This document shows positions 9,410-18,669 of a stretch of 64,000 nucleotides of DNA, piece after piece. This stretch comes from Ponticaulis sp. (lineage in GTDB: Bacteria; Pseudomonadota; Alphaproteobacteria; Caulobacterales; Hyphomonadaceae). Both the position numbers and the translations under genes were made by a program. A model generated the notes under the pieces. The model made no database searches. It worked only from the letters and a program-made list of their open reading frames with translations, and had not been told where the DNA came from. The stretch spans positions 1 to 64,000 of the forward strand of contig NZLU01000067.1 of NCBI GenBank assembly GCA_002692725.1, read 5' to 3'. How positions within the stretch are numbered: the stretch's first letter is position 1; the number at the start of each line of letters is the position of its first letter.

Positions 9410-10426
9410 TTGGATTTGGGCACACATGGCCGGTTATTCAGCCGGCCCGACTATTTATTGATGAATGTTGATGACGTGAGAGAGGAGCTGGAGTTTCGCC
9501 CGGTTTCACGATCGCTCATCATGAATGAGCCGTTTCTGAACTCCTTTACCCGCCTGCCCGGCTCAATGGATTCCTTTCGCATTCCCATCGAAACTGCGCT
9601 CGAATGGGAAGCCGATCAGCCGCCCCTGCCCCAGTCCCGTTTCATTTTCCACACAGCCTTCTGTGGCTCGACCTTGCTGGCAAACTTGATGGCGGGCGCT
9701 GTGCCGTCCCTCCCCATGCGGGAACCGGACGTTCTGGGCACGCTGGCCAATCTCAAGGCCGCCAAGTCTAAACTCGCTGGCAAGCCCGAGCACTGGTCAG
9801 CTCTGATCTCCTTCACACTGCGACAAATGCAAAAGAGCTGGAGCGACTATCCGGTCGTCCTTAAACCCTCCAATTGGGCGAACACACTCATTCCGGATTT
9901 TCTCGACGCCCAGCCCGACAGCCAGACCGTAACCATAAGCATGGGATTGGAAGATTTCCTGATTGCCAATCTGCGAGGCGGAAAGGAAAGACTGAGCTTC
10001 TCTCTCGACCTTCTCAACCATTTGCTGGCGTCGAATACCGCAAATCGATGCGCTGTTCTGGAGATCGAACGGGCTGGCCTGTCTCCAACGCAAAGACTGC
10101 TCAGGCTGTTAACGGTGGTGCATGAGAGCCAGCGCGCCTGGCTTAAACGCTATGTGCATAATGGCGAATGGCTGACCCTCTCGGAGCTTCGGTCCTCTCC
10201 GATTTCGACACTGCACACAGCGGCAGACGCCCTACAGCTCAAACTTGCCCCGGATCGCATCACGCCGACCATGAAGCGTGAACTCAGCCGAAATGCCAAA
10301 GCGCCGAATAAGCCTTTCAGCCAGCGTGCAGAAGCGGCAGAAAACACGCGTCTTTATGTAGAATTCGGCGACGAACTTAATCAGGTTCTCGACTGGCGAC
10401 GCACCGAACAGCGTGATGTTGGCTAG
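9410..10426 (+). CDS. sulfotransferase-like P-loop protein
   Basis: A 338-residue protein resembling PAPS-dependent sulfotransferases. Near residue 80 it has FHTAFCGSTLLANLM, matching the 5'-phosphosulfate-binding loop of the superfamily (GSTLL). Later residues that normally bind the 3'-phosphate are not obvious, so activity is uncertain. The start is TTG at 9410 with GCGAGG 8-9 bases upstream; the first in-frame ATG is about 17 codons later. The 170 bases upstream are A+T-rich and should hold the promoter. It overlaps the 3' end of the convergent lipoprotein gene by four bases. A role in modifying a surface glycan with the preceding DUF6270 protein is possible but unproven. Confidence 0.62.
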   Translation: MDLGTHGRLFSRPDYLLMNVDDVREELEFRPVSRSLIMNEPFLNSFTRLPGSMDSFRIPIETALEWEADQPPLPQSRFIFHTAFCGSTLLANLMAGAVPSLPMREPDVLGTLANLKAAKSKLAGKPEHWSALISFTLRQMQKSWSDYPVVLKPSNWANTLIPDFLDAQPDSQTVTISMGLEDFLIANLRGGKERLSFSLDLLNHLLASNTANRCAVLEIERAGLSPTQRLLRLLTVVHESQRAWLKRYVHNGEWLTLSELRSSPISTLHTAADALQLKLAPDRITPTMKRELSRNAKAPNKPFSQRAEAAENTRLYVEFGDELNQVLDWRRTEQRDVG

Positions 10427-10899
10427 CGCACATTCATTATGATGTCGGCAGCATCATAGACGTCGACACCGGACGGCGTTTCACCACTGCCGACCAGAAT
10501 TTCCAGCGAATGGGTAATCGTGCGCTGCGGGCCACCTCCAAGCGGCAAACCGAAGCCGATGCCAAGTCCGGACCGGCCGCCTGAGCCGATGCTGCCACCA
10601 ACCGACACCGATGGCGACGAATTTCGCGCGGAAGGCAGACCGGTTGTGGAATCGCGCACGACCTGAAACCAGTCGCCGCCGTTCATTTGTGTCACTTCCG
10701 CAGCACGGCGAAGCGCATACCGTCGCGCCGCGTCTTCGGTTTCGGCGGTGTAGGAGACACGATAACGGCTCTGCTCAATCGGCTGCTCATCATAGCCATA
10801 GCTCGAGTCACCTGCAGGTCCGTAAGCTTTCGGCGCGGAGCTGCAGCCCGCTATCCCGAGCAGCAAACCACAAGCCAGTAAATGGGTGTATGTCGCCAT
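10423..10899 (-). CDS. CC0125/CC1285-type lipoprotein
   Basis: A 158-residue lipoprotein with signal peptide and lipobox IAGC near residue 19. The mature part begins with a Ser/Tyr/Gly-rich segment. It continues with a compact domain (RYRVSYTAETEDAARRYALRR split around residue 60, then GGDWFQVV) typical of a Caulobacterales lipoprotein family named after C. crescentus CC0125/CC1285. A Gly/Ser-rich stretch of about 30 residues follows, then a final beta-rich part (LEILVGSGE, YDAADII). A strong ribosome binding site (AAGGGAG) precedes the ATG. Presumed attached to the outer membrane. Function unknown; family recognition is from remembered sequence pattern. Confidence 0.75.
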   Translation of the reverse strand: MATYTHLLACGLLLGIAGCSSAPKAYGPAGDSSYGYDEQPIEQSRYRVSYTAETEDAARRYALRRAAEVTQMNGGDWFQVVRDSTTGLPSARNSSPSVSVGGSIGSGGRSGLGIGFGLPLGGGPQRTITHSLEILVGSGETPSGVDVYDAADIIMNVR

Positions 10900-10960
10900 T
10901 TTTTTCTCCCTTTCCTTCGTCTAACGCGTGACGGCGCGAAAGGTCACGCTGAGCGCCAGA

Positions 10961-11977
10961 TTAGTGAAACAGGCCGAACACGCCGCCCTTATGGTGCTTA
11001 AGCCCCTGAATAGCGAGCGAGACCGATTTGTGCGCGAAGATCAGCTTCTTCCGCGCAATCGCAGAGATCACAAAGGGATAGAGGTCCTGCAGCCCCATGG
11101 ACCGATTGACCTGATTGAGCGCAAGGCCCAGCTCGAGCGCTTGCGTGATCAGGGCTTCGCCTTCAGGTTCCTTATAGGCATCATAATTTCGGCGTGGCAT
11201 GCCGTCACATTGCAGGCCAAACGCAGCGGCACTGTCGAGGATATCAGTAAGGTGCAGCATGTGGGCGGTAGTTTCCGCCCAATCCTCATGCGGATGAGCC
11301 GAGGCATATCGCGTCACGTAAGTCTCATGAAAATTCGACGGCGCGCCAACGTCATAATAGGTGTCGAGCGCCGTGCGGTAATCCTGGGTCTCGTCCCCGA
11401 ACAACTCCCTGAAACCGGCATGGAAGGTTGGATCCTCCTTCAGCCGATCAAAGAGAAAATGTGCAATTTCATGCCGGAAATGCGCCGTCATCGTCCGAAG
11501 GCGTTCGTCCAGATCATCCCGGCGCTGTTCGCGCACAACCGGATCGGCCTCGGTGACATTGATTGTAATGAGCCCGTCTGCATGCCCCATCATCACGACA
11601 TCCCGGCCCCGCGAGGTCGATTCTGCCAGCAAGTGAAATTTCGGTCGTCGCCCTTTATCCGCCGCCGTGAACCAGCCCCAACGCGCAAGATTGATCAGCA
11701 CCCAGCGCTTGGAGGTTTCCGCCTCAGCCCAGAGCTTGACGTTCACATCTTTAAACGTGTCCGGCACCACATCGGTCATGTGACAAGACCGGCAATAGCC
11801 ATCCTCATCCTCGGCGATCCAGTTGCAGCTGATCAGCGACCGATTGGTGCAGACCGCCGCGCCAGAGATGAACATGTTCCGCTCAGGGTCGAACGCCAGC
11901 TCTGCCCCGCAATTGTTGCAGTTCAGATTTCGGAAATAGGCCGTGGTATGACAGGAGGGGCAGGAATAGGTGTGCAT
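10961..11977 (-). CDS. putative zinc-binding metallopeptidase (Peptidase_Mx-like)
   Basis: A 338-residue cytoplasmic protein. The first 70 residues form a zinc-ribbon module with Cys pairs (CPSCH, CNNC, then CRSC). The C-terminal two thirds carry HEIAH within FRHEIAHFLFDRL around residue 185, an HExxH zinc site, followed by an acidic helix HEDWAETTAHMLH that could supply the third ligand. This matches the bacterial 'zinc-binding metallopeptidase' family (PF15887). No signal peptide. The ribosome binding site is weak. Substrate unknown. The 260 bases between this start and icd hold the divergent promoters and no supported gene. Confidence 0.82.
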   Translation of the reverse strand: MHTYSCPSCHTTAYFRNLNCNNCGAELAFDPERNMFISGAAVCTNRSLISCNWIAEDEDGYCRSCHMTDVVPDTFKDVNVKLWAEAETSKRWVLINLARWGWFTAADKGRRPKFHLLAESTSRGRDVVMMGHADGLITINVTEADPVVREQRRDDLDERLRTMTAHFRHEIAHFLFDRLKEDPTFHAGFRELFGDETQDYRTALDTYYDVGAPSNFHETYVTRYASAHPHEDWAETTAHMLHLTDILDSAAAFGLQCDGMPRRNYDAYKEPEGEALITQALELGLALNQVNRSMGLQDLYPFVISAIARKKLIFAHKSVSLAIQGLKHHKGGVFGLFH

Positions 11978-12239
11978 GCAAAGGCCCTGATGCTTGAAAC
12001 GATCTGTGTGTAACGCCTGGAAGTAGAACAGGTTCGCGGCTGATTTGTGGTCGGACCGAAAAAACGCAAATCAAGATCTGTGAGTAACACGACTAACGTC
12101 GAAAAGGCATCAGACGAAACGATTTCAAAACCGCTATTCATAACAGGAATGCATATCGGCTGATGCCTTCCCATTTGACCCGGACAAATCACCTGCTATA
12201 GCGACCGGCAGTTTCTAGAGAACAGAGGACGCAACGCAA

Positions 12240-13451
12240 ATGGCTAAGATTCAGGTCAAAACCCCGGTCGTCGAGATGGACGGCGATGAGATGACACGCA
12301 TCATCTGGCAGATGATCAAAGATCGTCTGATCCACCCTTACCTCGACATCGACCTGAAATATTACGACCTGTCGATCCAGAAACGCGACGAAACCGACGA
12401 CCAGATCACGGTCGATGCGGCAAATGCGACCAAAGAATATGGTGTCGCCGTCAAGTGTGCGACGATCACACCAGACGAAGCCCGCGTTGAGGAATTCGGC
12501 CTCAAGAAAATGTGGCGTTCGCCAAACGGCACCATCCGTAACATCCTCGGCGGCGTTGTTTTCCGCGAGCCAATCGTGATCTCAAACGTTCCACGCCTGG
12601 TCCCGGGCTGGACCAAACCTGTTGTCATCGGCCGTCATGCTTTCGGCGACCAGTATCGCGCAACAGACTTCCTCGTCCCGGGCGCTGGTAAGCTGACCAT
12701 GAAATGGGAAGGCGATAACGGCGAAACGATCGAAGAAGAAATCTACCGCTTCGAAGAAGCCGGCATCACAATGGGGATGTACAACCTCGACAGCTCGATC
12801 CGTGACTTCGCGCGCGCCAGCTTCAACTACGGCCTTCAACGCGGCTGGCCGGTTTATCTGTCCACCAAGAACACCATCATGAAAAAATATGATGGCCGCT
12901 TCAAAGACATCTTCCAGGAAGTCTATGAGACTGAATTCGAAGAGAAATTCAAAGAAGTTGGTGGCTGGTATGAGCACCGCCTGATCGACGACATGGTCGC
13001 TGCTGCGATGAAATGGTCTGGCGGCTATGTCTGGGCTTGTAAAAACTATGATGGCGACGTTCAGTCTGACACGGTTGCCCAGGGCTATGGCTCTCTGGGC
13101 CTCATGACGTCTGTTCTGATGTCTCCGGATGGCAAGACGGTCGAAGCTGAAGCCGCACACGGCACAGTGACCCGCCACTATCGGAACCACCAGAAGGGCG
13201 AAGCGACGTCGACCAACTCCATCGCGTCGATCTTCGCATGGACGCAAGGTCTCACACACCGTGGCCGCATGGACGAAACACCTGACGTTCAGAAATTCGC
13301 CAAAACGCTCGAAGAAACCATCATCAAGACGGTCGAGGGCGGCGTGATGACGAAAGACCTCGCGCTGCTCATCGGACCGGATCAGGACTGGGCGACGACC
13401 GAAGGCTTCATCGACACGGTTGCTCAGAACTTCGAAAAAGCCATGGGCTAA
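12240..13451 (+). CDS. icd: NADP-dependent isocitrate dehydrogenase
   Basis: A 403-residue TCA-cycle enzyme that oxidatively decarboxylates isocitrate to 2-oxoglutarate with NADP+ and Mg2+/Mn2+. The N-terminus ([16 protein letters not shown]) and overall length mark the homodimeric eukaryotic-type subfamily, which is usual in Alphaproteobacteria, rather than the E. coli type. Recognisable blocks include [12 protein letters not shown] (substrate Ser/Asn/Arg region), [20 protein letters not shown] (metal Asp cluster) and [12 protein letters not shown] (NADP-binding, with Arg suiting the 2'-phosphate). The ORF has strong codon bias, as expected of a highly expressed gene. It is monocistronic and followed by a clear terminator. 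Confidence 0.96.
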   Translation: MAKIQVKTPVVEMDGDEMTRIIWQMIKDRLIHPYLDIDLKYYDLSIQKRDETDDQITVDAANATKEYGVAVKCATITPDEARVEEFGLKKMWRSPNGTIRNILGGVVFREPIVISNVPRLVPGWTKPVVIGRHAFGDQYRATDFLVPGAGKLTMKWEGDNGETIEEEIYRFEEAGITMGMYNLDSSIRDFARASFNYGLQRGWPVYLSTKNTIMKKYDGRFKDIFQEVYETEFEEKFKEVGGWYEHRLIDDMVAAAMKWSGGYVWACKNYDGDVQSDTVAQGYGSLGLMTSVLMSPDGKTVEAEAAHGTVTRHYRNHQKGEATSTNSIASIFAWTQGLTHRGRMDETPDVQKFAKTLEETIIKTVEGGVMTKDLALLIGPDQDWATTEGFIDTVAQNFEKAMG

Positions 13452-13501
13452 GCCCACCGCTCGTCCCTGCGAATGCAGGGATCTGGAACCTCCAGAACCA
13501 C

Positions 13502-13527
13502 AAAGCCCGGCATCACGCCGGGCTTTT
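13502..13527. terminator. intrinsic terminator after icd
   Basis: AAGCCCGGC and GCCGGGCTT pair around a short loop and are followed by a run of T on the plus strand, 50 bases past the icd stop. The A-run on the other side is short, so it serves mainly icd, though it also lies just past the end of the convergent DUF1508 gene. Confidence 0.9.
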
Positions 13528-13550
13528 TTTACATTCAATCGAAAAGACGA

Positions 13551-13886
13551 TTAAGCGGTCTGATCATCCACAGCCGCGTCAGCCGCGTTCTTCATGACAG
13601 ATGCAATTCCGCCATCGCGCGTCTTTTCGCTCGCATAAGACTGAGATGTCCCGACAACCTGACCATTGGTGGATTTCAGATTGAACATGAACTTGCCGGC
13701 GGCCGTTTCTTTTTTCTCGTAACGCGCCTCTTCGGGAGCGTTTTTCTTCACGGATTCGATGCCGTTCACACAGCTCGCTTTAGCTTTATAGCCTTCACTC
13801 GCCAGAATATTCTCGCCATTGCCAGCCTTCAACCGGAACCGGTATTCACCGGCCTTGTCCTGATACAGTTCAAATTTTGCAGCCAT
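13551..13886 (-). CDS. YegP-like DUF1508 protein
   Basis: A 111-residue protein made of two copies of the DUF1508 beta-beta-beta-alpha motif. Copy one spans about residues 3-50 (FELYQDKAGEYRFRLKAGN, ILASEGY, CVNGIESVK). Copy two spans about 55-105 (GKFMFNLKSTNGQVVGTSQ, GGIASVMKNA). The start at 13886 is preceded by AGGAAGGAAAG; a longer frame without ribosome binding site is rejected. Homologues of the YegP/UPF0339 group are small soluble proteins of unknown role, often of two such repeats. A third-of-repeat difference (RDGG against VNGI) shows the copies have diverged. Monocistronic and convergent with icd. Confidence 0.88.
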   Translation of the reverse strand: MAAKFELYQDKAGEYRFRLKAGNGENILASEGYKAKASCVNGIESVKKNAPEEARYEKKETAAGKFMFNLKSTNGQVVGTSQSYASEKTRDGGIASVMKNAADAAVDDQTA

Positions 13887-14020
13887 TTGTGCTTTCCTTC
13901 CTCTGTCAATAAGAATCCCTGCCCTATCGGTTGCCGCTTCCTGCGAACGGGTCAAGTCTCCCGTGCGATAAACAGTTTCAGAGGATTGACGAAAAACGAT
14001 TTTCACAAACACCTAAGCAG

Positions 14021-14545
14021 ATGAATTCGACTTTTCTGTCCCGGTTATTCTCTGGTCGCGGCAAGCTCGGCTGCTTTGGCGTCATTCTGCTTTTCGCTGT
14101 CATGGTGGTTGCCACCAATTTCATCGGCGATTTTCTGGGCAAGCAGCAGCGACCCCAGCGCTATGCTCAGATCTATGGATGTCTTGGTGAGCCTGAAAAC
14201 GGCGTCTACTACATCAATACCTGCGATGAGCCGATCCATCTCCGCTACTGTTTCTACACCGAGCCGGGCACCCACAATACGGTCTGCCGCACCAGCCTGC
14301 TCCAGCCCGGCGAAGGCGTGTCCACAGTGATCAGCGATCGCCTCGCAATGAGGGCAGCCGGCGCCGACATCTGGTCGAGCCAGATCTGGGCCTGCAAGCT
14401 CCCCTTCCTGCCGGACATGGTGCCCAATATACACAAACGCACCCAGATGGAGCGTGGCTGTCGGAAGCCTGACGACGAGCAGGCGCCTCCCGTCGGGCCC
14501 GACCCAGAACTTCAGGCGGCGCTAAATGCAAACGAGGCTCCCTGA
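14021..14545 (+). CDS. single-pass membrane protein of unknown function
   Basis: A predicted 174-residue protein. I start it at the ATG at 14021; an upstream in-frame start at 13931 lies within the divergent promoter region. A short basic N-terminus precedes one membrane helix (about 17-36, GVILLFAVMVVATNFI). The remaining 135 residues should lie in the periplasm and contain six or more Cys (YGCLG, NTCDEP, RYCFY, VCRTS, WACKL, RGCRK), which could form disulfides. I recognise no domain. The C-terminal 25 residues are Pro/Glu/Asp-rich and probably unstructured. Confidence 0.66.
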   Translation: MNSTFLSRLFSGRGKLGCFGVILLFAVMVVATNFIGDFLGKQQRPQRYAQIYGCLGEPENGVYYINTCDEPIHLRYCFYTEPGTHNTVCRTSLLQPGEGVSTVISDRLAMRAAGADIWSSQIWACKLPFLPDMVPNIHKRTQMERGCRKPDDEQAPPVGPDPELQAALNANEAP

Positions 14546-14653
14546 ACATGCCGTTCCCGCGCCCTCATCATCCCACACAATCACGTCTCTTCCCTATCCA
14601 CAAAAGACACTCTGTTTCAGATTGACTCTCCCGCGCCAGAAGAAGAACATATC

Positions 14654-15172
14654 ATGAACACTCTGGAGCCACCCATGAACCACATCCTGACCGCGGAAGG
14701 CGGCTGCACCTGTAAGAAAGTCCGCTATCGCCTGATCAACACGCCGCTCTTCACCCATGCCTGCCATTGTCATTGGTGCCAGCGCGAGACCGGTTCAGCC
14801 TTTGTCATCAATGCCATGATCGAGACGCGCTTTGTGGAGCGGCTAAAAGGTGATCCGATTCGGGCGCGCATCCCCAGTGAAAGCGGGCGCGGCCAGCTGG
14901 TGGCCCGGTGCCAGGACTGTAAAACTGCACTGTGGAGCCATTACACCGCAGGCGATGTTCTCACCTTTCTGCGCGTCGGCACGCTCGACAACCCGAATAC
15001 CTTCCCGCCGGATGTGCATATTTTCACCCGATCAAAACAGTCCTGGTTCGCCCTTAACGATGGAAAACCTCAATGCGAGGCCTTCTATCAACGCGATGAA
15101 CTCTGGCCGGAAAGCGCTCTGAGCAGGTTCTCCGCCATGTCTCAAAACCCGCTGGGCGAAATGTCACGGTAA
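14654..15172 (+). CDS. GFA/CENP-V family zinc protein
   Basis: A 172-residue protein of the GFA fold, named for glutathione-dependent formaldehyde-activating enzyme, although most members have no demonstrated Gfa activity. Zinc ligands are visible as CTCKK at the start, CHCHWCQRETGSA around residue 35, and CQDC near residue 87. The ATG at 14654 follows an AGAAGAA stretch; an ATG seven codons on (14675) is an alternative start that agrees better with family length. The protein is soluble. There is no neighbouring formaldehyde or glutathione pathway gene, so a substrate cannot be proposed. Confidence 0.83.
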   Translation: MNTLEPPMNHILTAEGGCTCKKVRYRLINTPLFTHACHCHWCQRETGSAFVINAMIETRFVERLKGDPIRARIPSESGRGQLVARCQDCKTALWSHYTAGDVLTFLRVGTLDNPNTFPPDVHIFTRSKQSWFALNDGKPQCEAFYQRDELWPESALSRFSAMSQNPLGEMSR

Positions 15173-15231
15173 TTTCCGGAAATTTACACTTGATCCCGAC
15201 CCAGAAAATCCGTAGATACCGCGCCCTTAGT

Positions 15232-15308
<77 letters not shown>

Positions 15309-15443
15309 TTCATTTTCCCAACATTTCCTATTGAATTTTGAACTGAGCGCGTTTACTCACAAATCAACGCGCAAGAAAATTTTATTGATTTCAGACTTTT
15401 GGACAAGAACGTGCGACATTTTATCATGTCGTGCAAAATTCTA

Positions 15444-15472
15444 TTGCAAATGGCGTAATAAAGATTTATTTA
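15444..15472 (+). promoter_or_regulatory. candidate promoter for the small RNA
   Basis: TTGCAA (15444-15449) and TATTTA (15467-15472) are separated by exactly 17 bases in an A+T-rich stretch. They predict transcription starting close to 15480, four bases before the first RNA hairpin. The region from the tRNA end to here (15309-15443) has no gene but contains a 7-bp inverted repeat (15347-15353 with 15366-15372) that might end tRNA transcription. Confidence 0.5.
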
Positions 15473-15479
15473 CCCCCTC

Positions 15480-15675
15480 AACGGGAGCAAACATTTCGTC
15501 CCCCCCTTTGAATGTTTGTTCCGGTTTACCACCCAAAGCCAGGTGTCGTTGCAACCGCCAGCGTCCCCCTCCTTCCCTCCTCGGCGGGTTTGATACGGTT
15601 TTCCGTAGAGAACGCGACACCTGGCTCTCCCTTCACGAAATAAAAAACCCTGAACCAGACGGTTCAGGGTTTTTT
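15480..15675 (+). ncRNA. candidate small RNA with two C-rich loops
   Basis: No protein frame fits, but the strand folds well. Hairpin 1 has a 12-bp stem (15484-15495 with 15511-15522) around a 15-nt loop holding seven consecutive C. A 12-bp perfect stem (15537-15548 with 15615-15626) then closes a junction of two hairpins: CCGCC/GGCGG (15555-15559, 15583-15587) with a 23-nt almost pure pyrimidine loop, and TACGG TTTT CCGTA (15594-15607). A terminator ends it and a promoter precedes it. C-rich single-stranded loops that pair with Shine-Dalgarno sequences are a known design of alphaproteobacterial regulatory RNAs, so an antisense regulator is the best guess. Not matched to a named RNA family. 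Confidence 0.62.
15642..15675. terminator. bidirectional intrinsic terminator
   Basis: CCCTGAACC and GGTTCAGGG pair around AGAC, with six A before and six T after. It can stop the rightward small RNA and the leftward pirin gene, whose stop codon is 22 bases away. Confidence 0.92.
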
Positions 15676-15696
15676 CGTTTCAGGGCCATAGGCCAA

Positions 15697-16563
15697 CTAT
15701 TCAGGAATGCCGCCAAACTGGCCCGATTGAAAATCGCGGAAGGCCGTCATGATCTCTTCGCGTGTATTCATCACAAATGGACCATGACCCACCACCGGTT
15801 CAGGGATGGGCTCACCCGTCAGCACGAGAAGGCGCGTGTCCGCCGCCGCATTCAGCGTCACGCCCTCCCCCTCAACCGTGAGCCGGGCAATCTGCGCCGG
15901 TGAGATTTTCTGGCCATCCAAACTGATCTGCCCGCTCAGAACAACGATCATGGAGGTATGCCCGTCCGGAAGGTCGAGCGCCACCTCGCCCTCTGCCGAT
16001 TGCTGCACATCCCAGATATTGATCGGCGTGTAGGTCGAGGCCGGGCCTTTGCTGTCTCCGAACTCACCGGCAATCACCCGCGCTGTGCCGCCCTCATAGC
16101 TCGCAACCGGAATCTCAGAATTCAGAATGGCCTGATAGCGCGGAGGCACCATCTTGTCCTTCGCGGGCAAGTTCACCCACAGCTGGATCATCCGAAAGGG
16201 GCCGCCTTTCTCCGAATAGGCTTTGGAATGAAACTCCTCATGCACCACACCTGCGCCCGCCGTCATCCATTGCACATCGCCCGGGCCAATCGTGCCGCCA
16301 CCACCATGGCTGTCGCGATGGCTGACTTCACCATCATAGACGATCGTCACGGTTTCAAAGCCCCGGTGCGGGTGTTGACCCACGCCGCGCGGCTGGCCGC
16401 TGGTGTTCGGTGCAAAGAAATGCGGATCGCCATAATCGAGCAGCAGAAACGGGCTGATCGCAGCCGTATCGCCCTGATAGCTGAACAGCGAGCGCACGCG
16501 GAAACCATCGCCAACCCAATGGCTGTGCGGTGCGCGCATGATTTCAACAAGTGATTTCGTCAT
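15697..16563 (-). CDS. pirin family protein
   Basis: A 288-residue bicupin of the pirin family. The N-terminal cupin carries the metal-binding cluster HPHRGFETVTIVYDGEV-like segment (HPHRG near residue 63) and, further on, HEEFHS, giving the usual three His and one Glu. Blocks QWMTAGAGVVHEE and RMIQLWVNLP are typical. Bacterial pirins bind Fe or other metals; some show quercetin 2,3-dioxygenase activity, others regulate enzymes. I start at 16563, preceded by AAAGGA; a 13-codon longer frame lacks a ribosome binding site. Transcribed alone toward the shared terminator. Precise role unknown. Confidence 0.93.
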   Translation of the reverse strand: MTKSLVEIMRAPHSHWVGDGFRVRSLFSYQGDTAAISPFLLLDYGDPHFFAPNTSGQPRGVGQHPHRGFETVTIVYDGEVSHRDSHGGGGTIGPGDVQWMTAGAGVVHEEFHSKAYSEKGGPFRMIQLWVNLPAKDKMVPPRYQAILNSEIPVASYEGGTARVIAGEFGDSKGPASTYTPINIWDVQQSAEGEVALDLPDGHTSMIVVLSGQISLDGQKISPAQIARLTVEGEGVTLNAAADTRLLVLTGEPIPEPVVGHGPFVMNTREEIMTAFRDFQSGQFGGIPE

Positions 16564-16724
16564 CGTCTTATCCTTTCCGGTGGCCGCCATCTCAGAGGCC
16601 AACCCACCTCATTTGTTGAAAAGGATATGTTTCAACTGGCCCGCCTCACAAGTAGGGAGGCCGAGGTGCCTGCACCCGCAAGGAACACCTTGCCAAAACA
16701 CGCAGGCCATACGACATAGCGGCG

Positions 16725-18563
16725 ATGGCGCAACCTCCCGTTCTTTCTCTCAATGACATCCAGCTCACCTTTGGCGGAAAACCCGTCTTTGAAGGCGTGA
16801 CGCTTAGCCTGGCCGCGAATGAGCGCGCGGTGCTTGTCGGTCGCAATGGCGCAGGCAAATCGACGCTCATGAAAGTCATTGCGGGCCGCATCGATCCCGA
16901 CGAGGGCGAAGTCTGGCGTCAGCCGGGCACCCATGCGGTCTATCTCTCTCAGGAACCGGATCTCTCGGGCTTTGACACGCTGATTGAATTTGCCGTGCAG
17001 GATCTGCCTGCCATCTCAGCGGATGATCGGCATGTCGCCGAAGCCGAGCTCATGGCACTTGGCCTCGATCCTGAAGCCAACCCGGCCAAGCTCTCAGGCG
17101 GTCAGAAGCGCCGCGCCGCGCTCGCGCGCGCCTTTGCGGCCGACCCGGACATTCTGCTCCTCGACGAGCCGACCAACCATCTGGACATTCCCGCGATTGA
17201 ACAGCTCGAATCCCGTCTGCAGGGCTTTCATGGCGCACTTTTGATTGTCAGCCACGACCGGCGCTTTCTTGAGAAGATCTCGACCTCATGCTTCTGGCTG
17301 CGGCAGGGCCAGGTAAAACGCTATGGCGAAGGCTATGCAAAGTTTGACGAATGGGCCGCTTTTGTCGAAGCCGAAGACGAAAAAGCCCTCGACCGCCTGA
17401 ACACACAGCTCAAGGCCGAACAGCGCTGGCTGGAACGCGGCGTCACCGCCCGTCGCAAACGGAATATGGGTCGCCTTCGTAAGGTGATGGATATGCGCGC
17501 CGAGCGTCATGCACGTAAAACCGGCCTCAATGAAATGCGCGCCACGTCAGACATGGTGCTCGAAACGGCCGAAGGTGCAGGCAAACGCGTCATTGAAGCG
17601 CGCGGCATCTCAAAAACCTTTCAGACACCCGCAGGCGATCTGCCCGTCGTGCAGGATTTGTCCATCCGCATTCAGCGCGGCGATCGTCTGGGTATTGTCG
17701 GCCCCAATGGCGCGGGGAAATCCACCCTTATCAAGCTGTTGCTCGGAGAGCTTGAGCCCGATACCGGCTCGGTTAAACTCGGCACCAATCTGGAGATTGC
17801 GTATCTTGATCAGAACCGGGACCGGCTCGATCCGAACGATACGCTCTGGCAGGCGCTGGCTCCGGAAGGCGGCGACCAGATTGTCGTGCGCGGCACCCCC
17901 CGTCATGTTGCGTCTTACGCGCAGGATTTTCTGTTCAAATCAGAGCAATTGCGCCAGCCCGTGTCTGCCCTCTCAGGTGGAGAACGCAACCGCCTCCTTC
18001 TGGCCATCGCCCTCGCCAAACCCTCCAATCTGCTCATTCTCGACGAGCCGACCAATGATCTCGACATGGAGACGCTGGAGCTTCTGGAGGACATGCTAGC
18101 CGACTATGACGGCACGCTCATTCTGGTCAGCCACGACCGCGCCTTTCTCGATGGCGTCGTGACCTCATGCCTCTCCCCGGTCGGTGAGGGAAAATGGCTT
18201 GAGACGCCCGGCGGATATAGCGATGCAGCCCGCCAGCTCAAAGAGATTAAAGGCGCGCGGACCAGCAAACCTGCCGTAAATAAGGCCCCAGCCGATAAGT
18301 CAGCCAAGCCGGCTCAGAAATCTCAGGCCAAGCTGTCATTTAAAGACAAGCACCGGCTCGGCGAGCTGGACAAACTCATGCCCAAACTTCAGGCCCGGAT
18401 AGAAGCCCTGGAAGCCGAACTCGCCGATCCCGAGCTTTTCACCAGGAATGCAACCCGCTTCCAGGCCGCCAGCGAAGAGCTGAGCGAGGCGCGGGATACG
18501 CTCGAAAATCATGAAATGGAATGGCTCGAACTCGAGGAAAAACGTGAGGCGTTAGAATCCTAG
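16725..18563 (+). CDS. uup: ABC-F ATPase, Uup type
   Basis: A 612-residue soluble protein with two ABC ATPase domains and no membrane segment, so not a transporter. Domain 1 has Walker A GRNGAGKST (about residue 38), signature LSGGQKRR and LLLDEPTNHLD. Domain 2 has GPNGAGKST (about 332), LSGGERNR and LILDEPTNDLD. The linker between them is the charged helical P-site tRNA interaction region. A low-complexity Ala/Lys segment then leads to a C-terminal coiled coil (about 540-612) that marks the Uup subgroup. ABC-F proteins bind the ribosomal E site and relieve stalls; Uup has also been tied to transposon excision and DNA-branch handling. Subgroup assignment rests on the coiled-coil tail. Confidence 0.88.
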   Translation: MAQPPVLSLNDIQLTFGGKPVFEGVTLSLAANERAVLVGRNGAGKSTLMKVIAGRIDPDEGEVWRQPGTHAVYLSQEPDLSGFDTLIEFAVQDLPAISADDRHVAEAELMALGLDPEANPAKLSGGQKRRAALARAFAADPDILLLDEPTNHLDIPAIEQLESRLQGFHGALLIVSHDRRFLEKISTSCFWLRQGQVKRYGEGYAKFDEWAAFVEAEDEKALDRLNTQLKAEQRWLERGVTARRKRNMGRLRKVMDMRAERHARKTGLNEMRATSDMVLETAEGAGKRVIEARGISKTFQTPAGDLPVVQDLSIRIQRGDRLGIVGPNGAGKSTLIKLLLGELEPDTGSVKLGTNLEIAYLDQNRDRLDPNDTLWQALAPEGGDQIVVRGTPRHVASYAQDFLFKSEQLRQPVSALSGGERNRLLLAIALAKPSNLLILDEPTNDLDMETLELLEDMLADYDGTLILVSHDRAFLDGVVTSCLSPVGEGKWLETPGGYSDAARQLKEIKGARTSKPAVNKAPADKSAKPAQKSQAKLSFKDKHRLGELDKLMPKLQARIEALEAELADPELFTRNATRFQAASEELSEARDTLENHEMEWLELEEKREALES

Positions 18564-18669
18564 TTTTGTCATTTTGCCGCACAGAACGGATGAAACTTTC
18601 ACGATTTTGGGACTGTTTCTTAACCTACTTCATCTAAAACTGCGCTCAAATACACTCGCGAGTTTTCCG

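Noticed and set aside
10928..12013. A 361-codon frame antisense to the zinc metallopeptidase gene
   Set aside because: It mirrors the codon structure of the real gene on the other strand, has no ribosome binding site and no recognisable domain.
12582..13538. A 318-codon frame antisense to icd
   Set aside because: Shadow of a strongly codon-biased gene; composition rich in Arg, His and Phe, no start signal.
15480..15675. 6S RNA, SRP RNA, tmRNA or RNase P RNA
   Set aside because: The conserved sequence blocks of SRP, tmRNA and RNase P RNA are absent, and the fold is a branched junction rather than the single long bubbled hairpin of 6S RNA.
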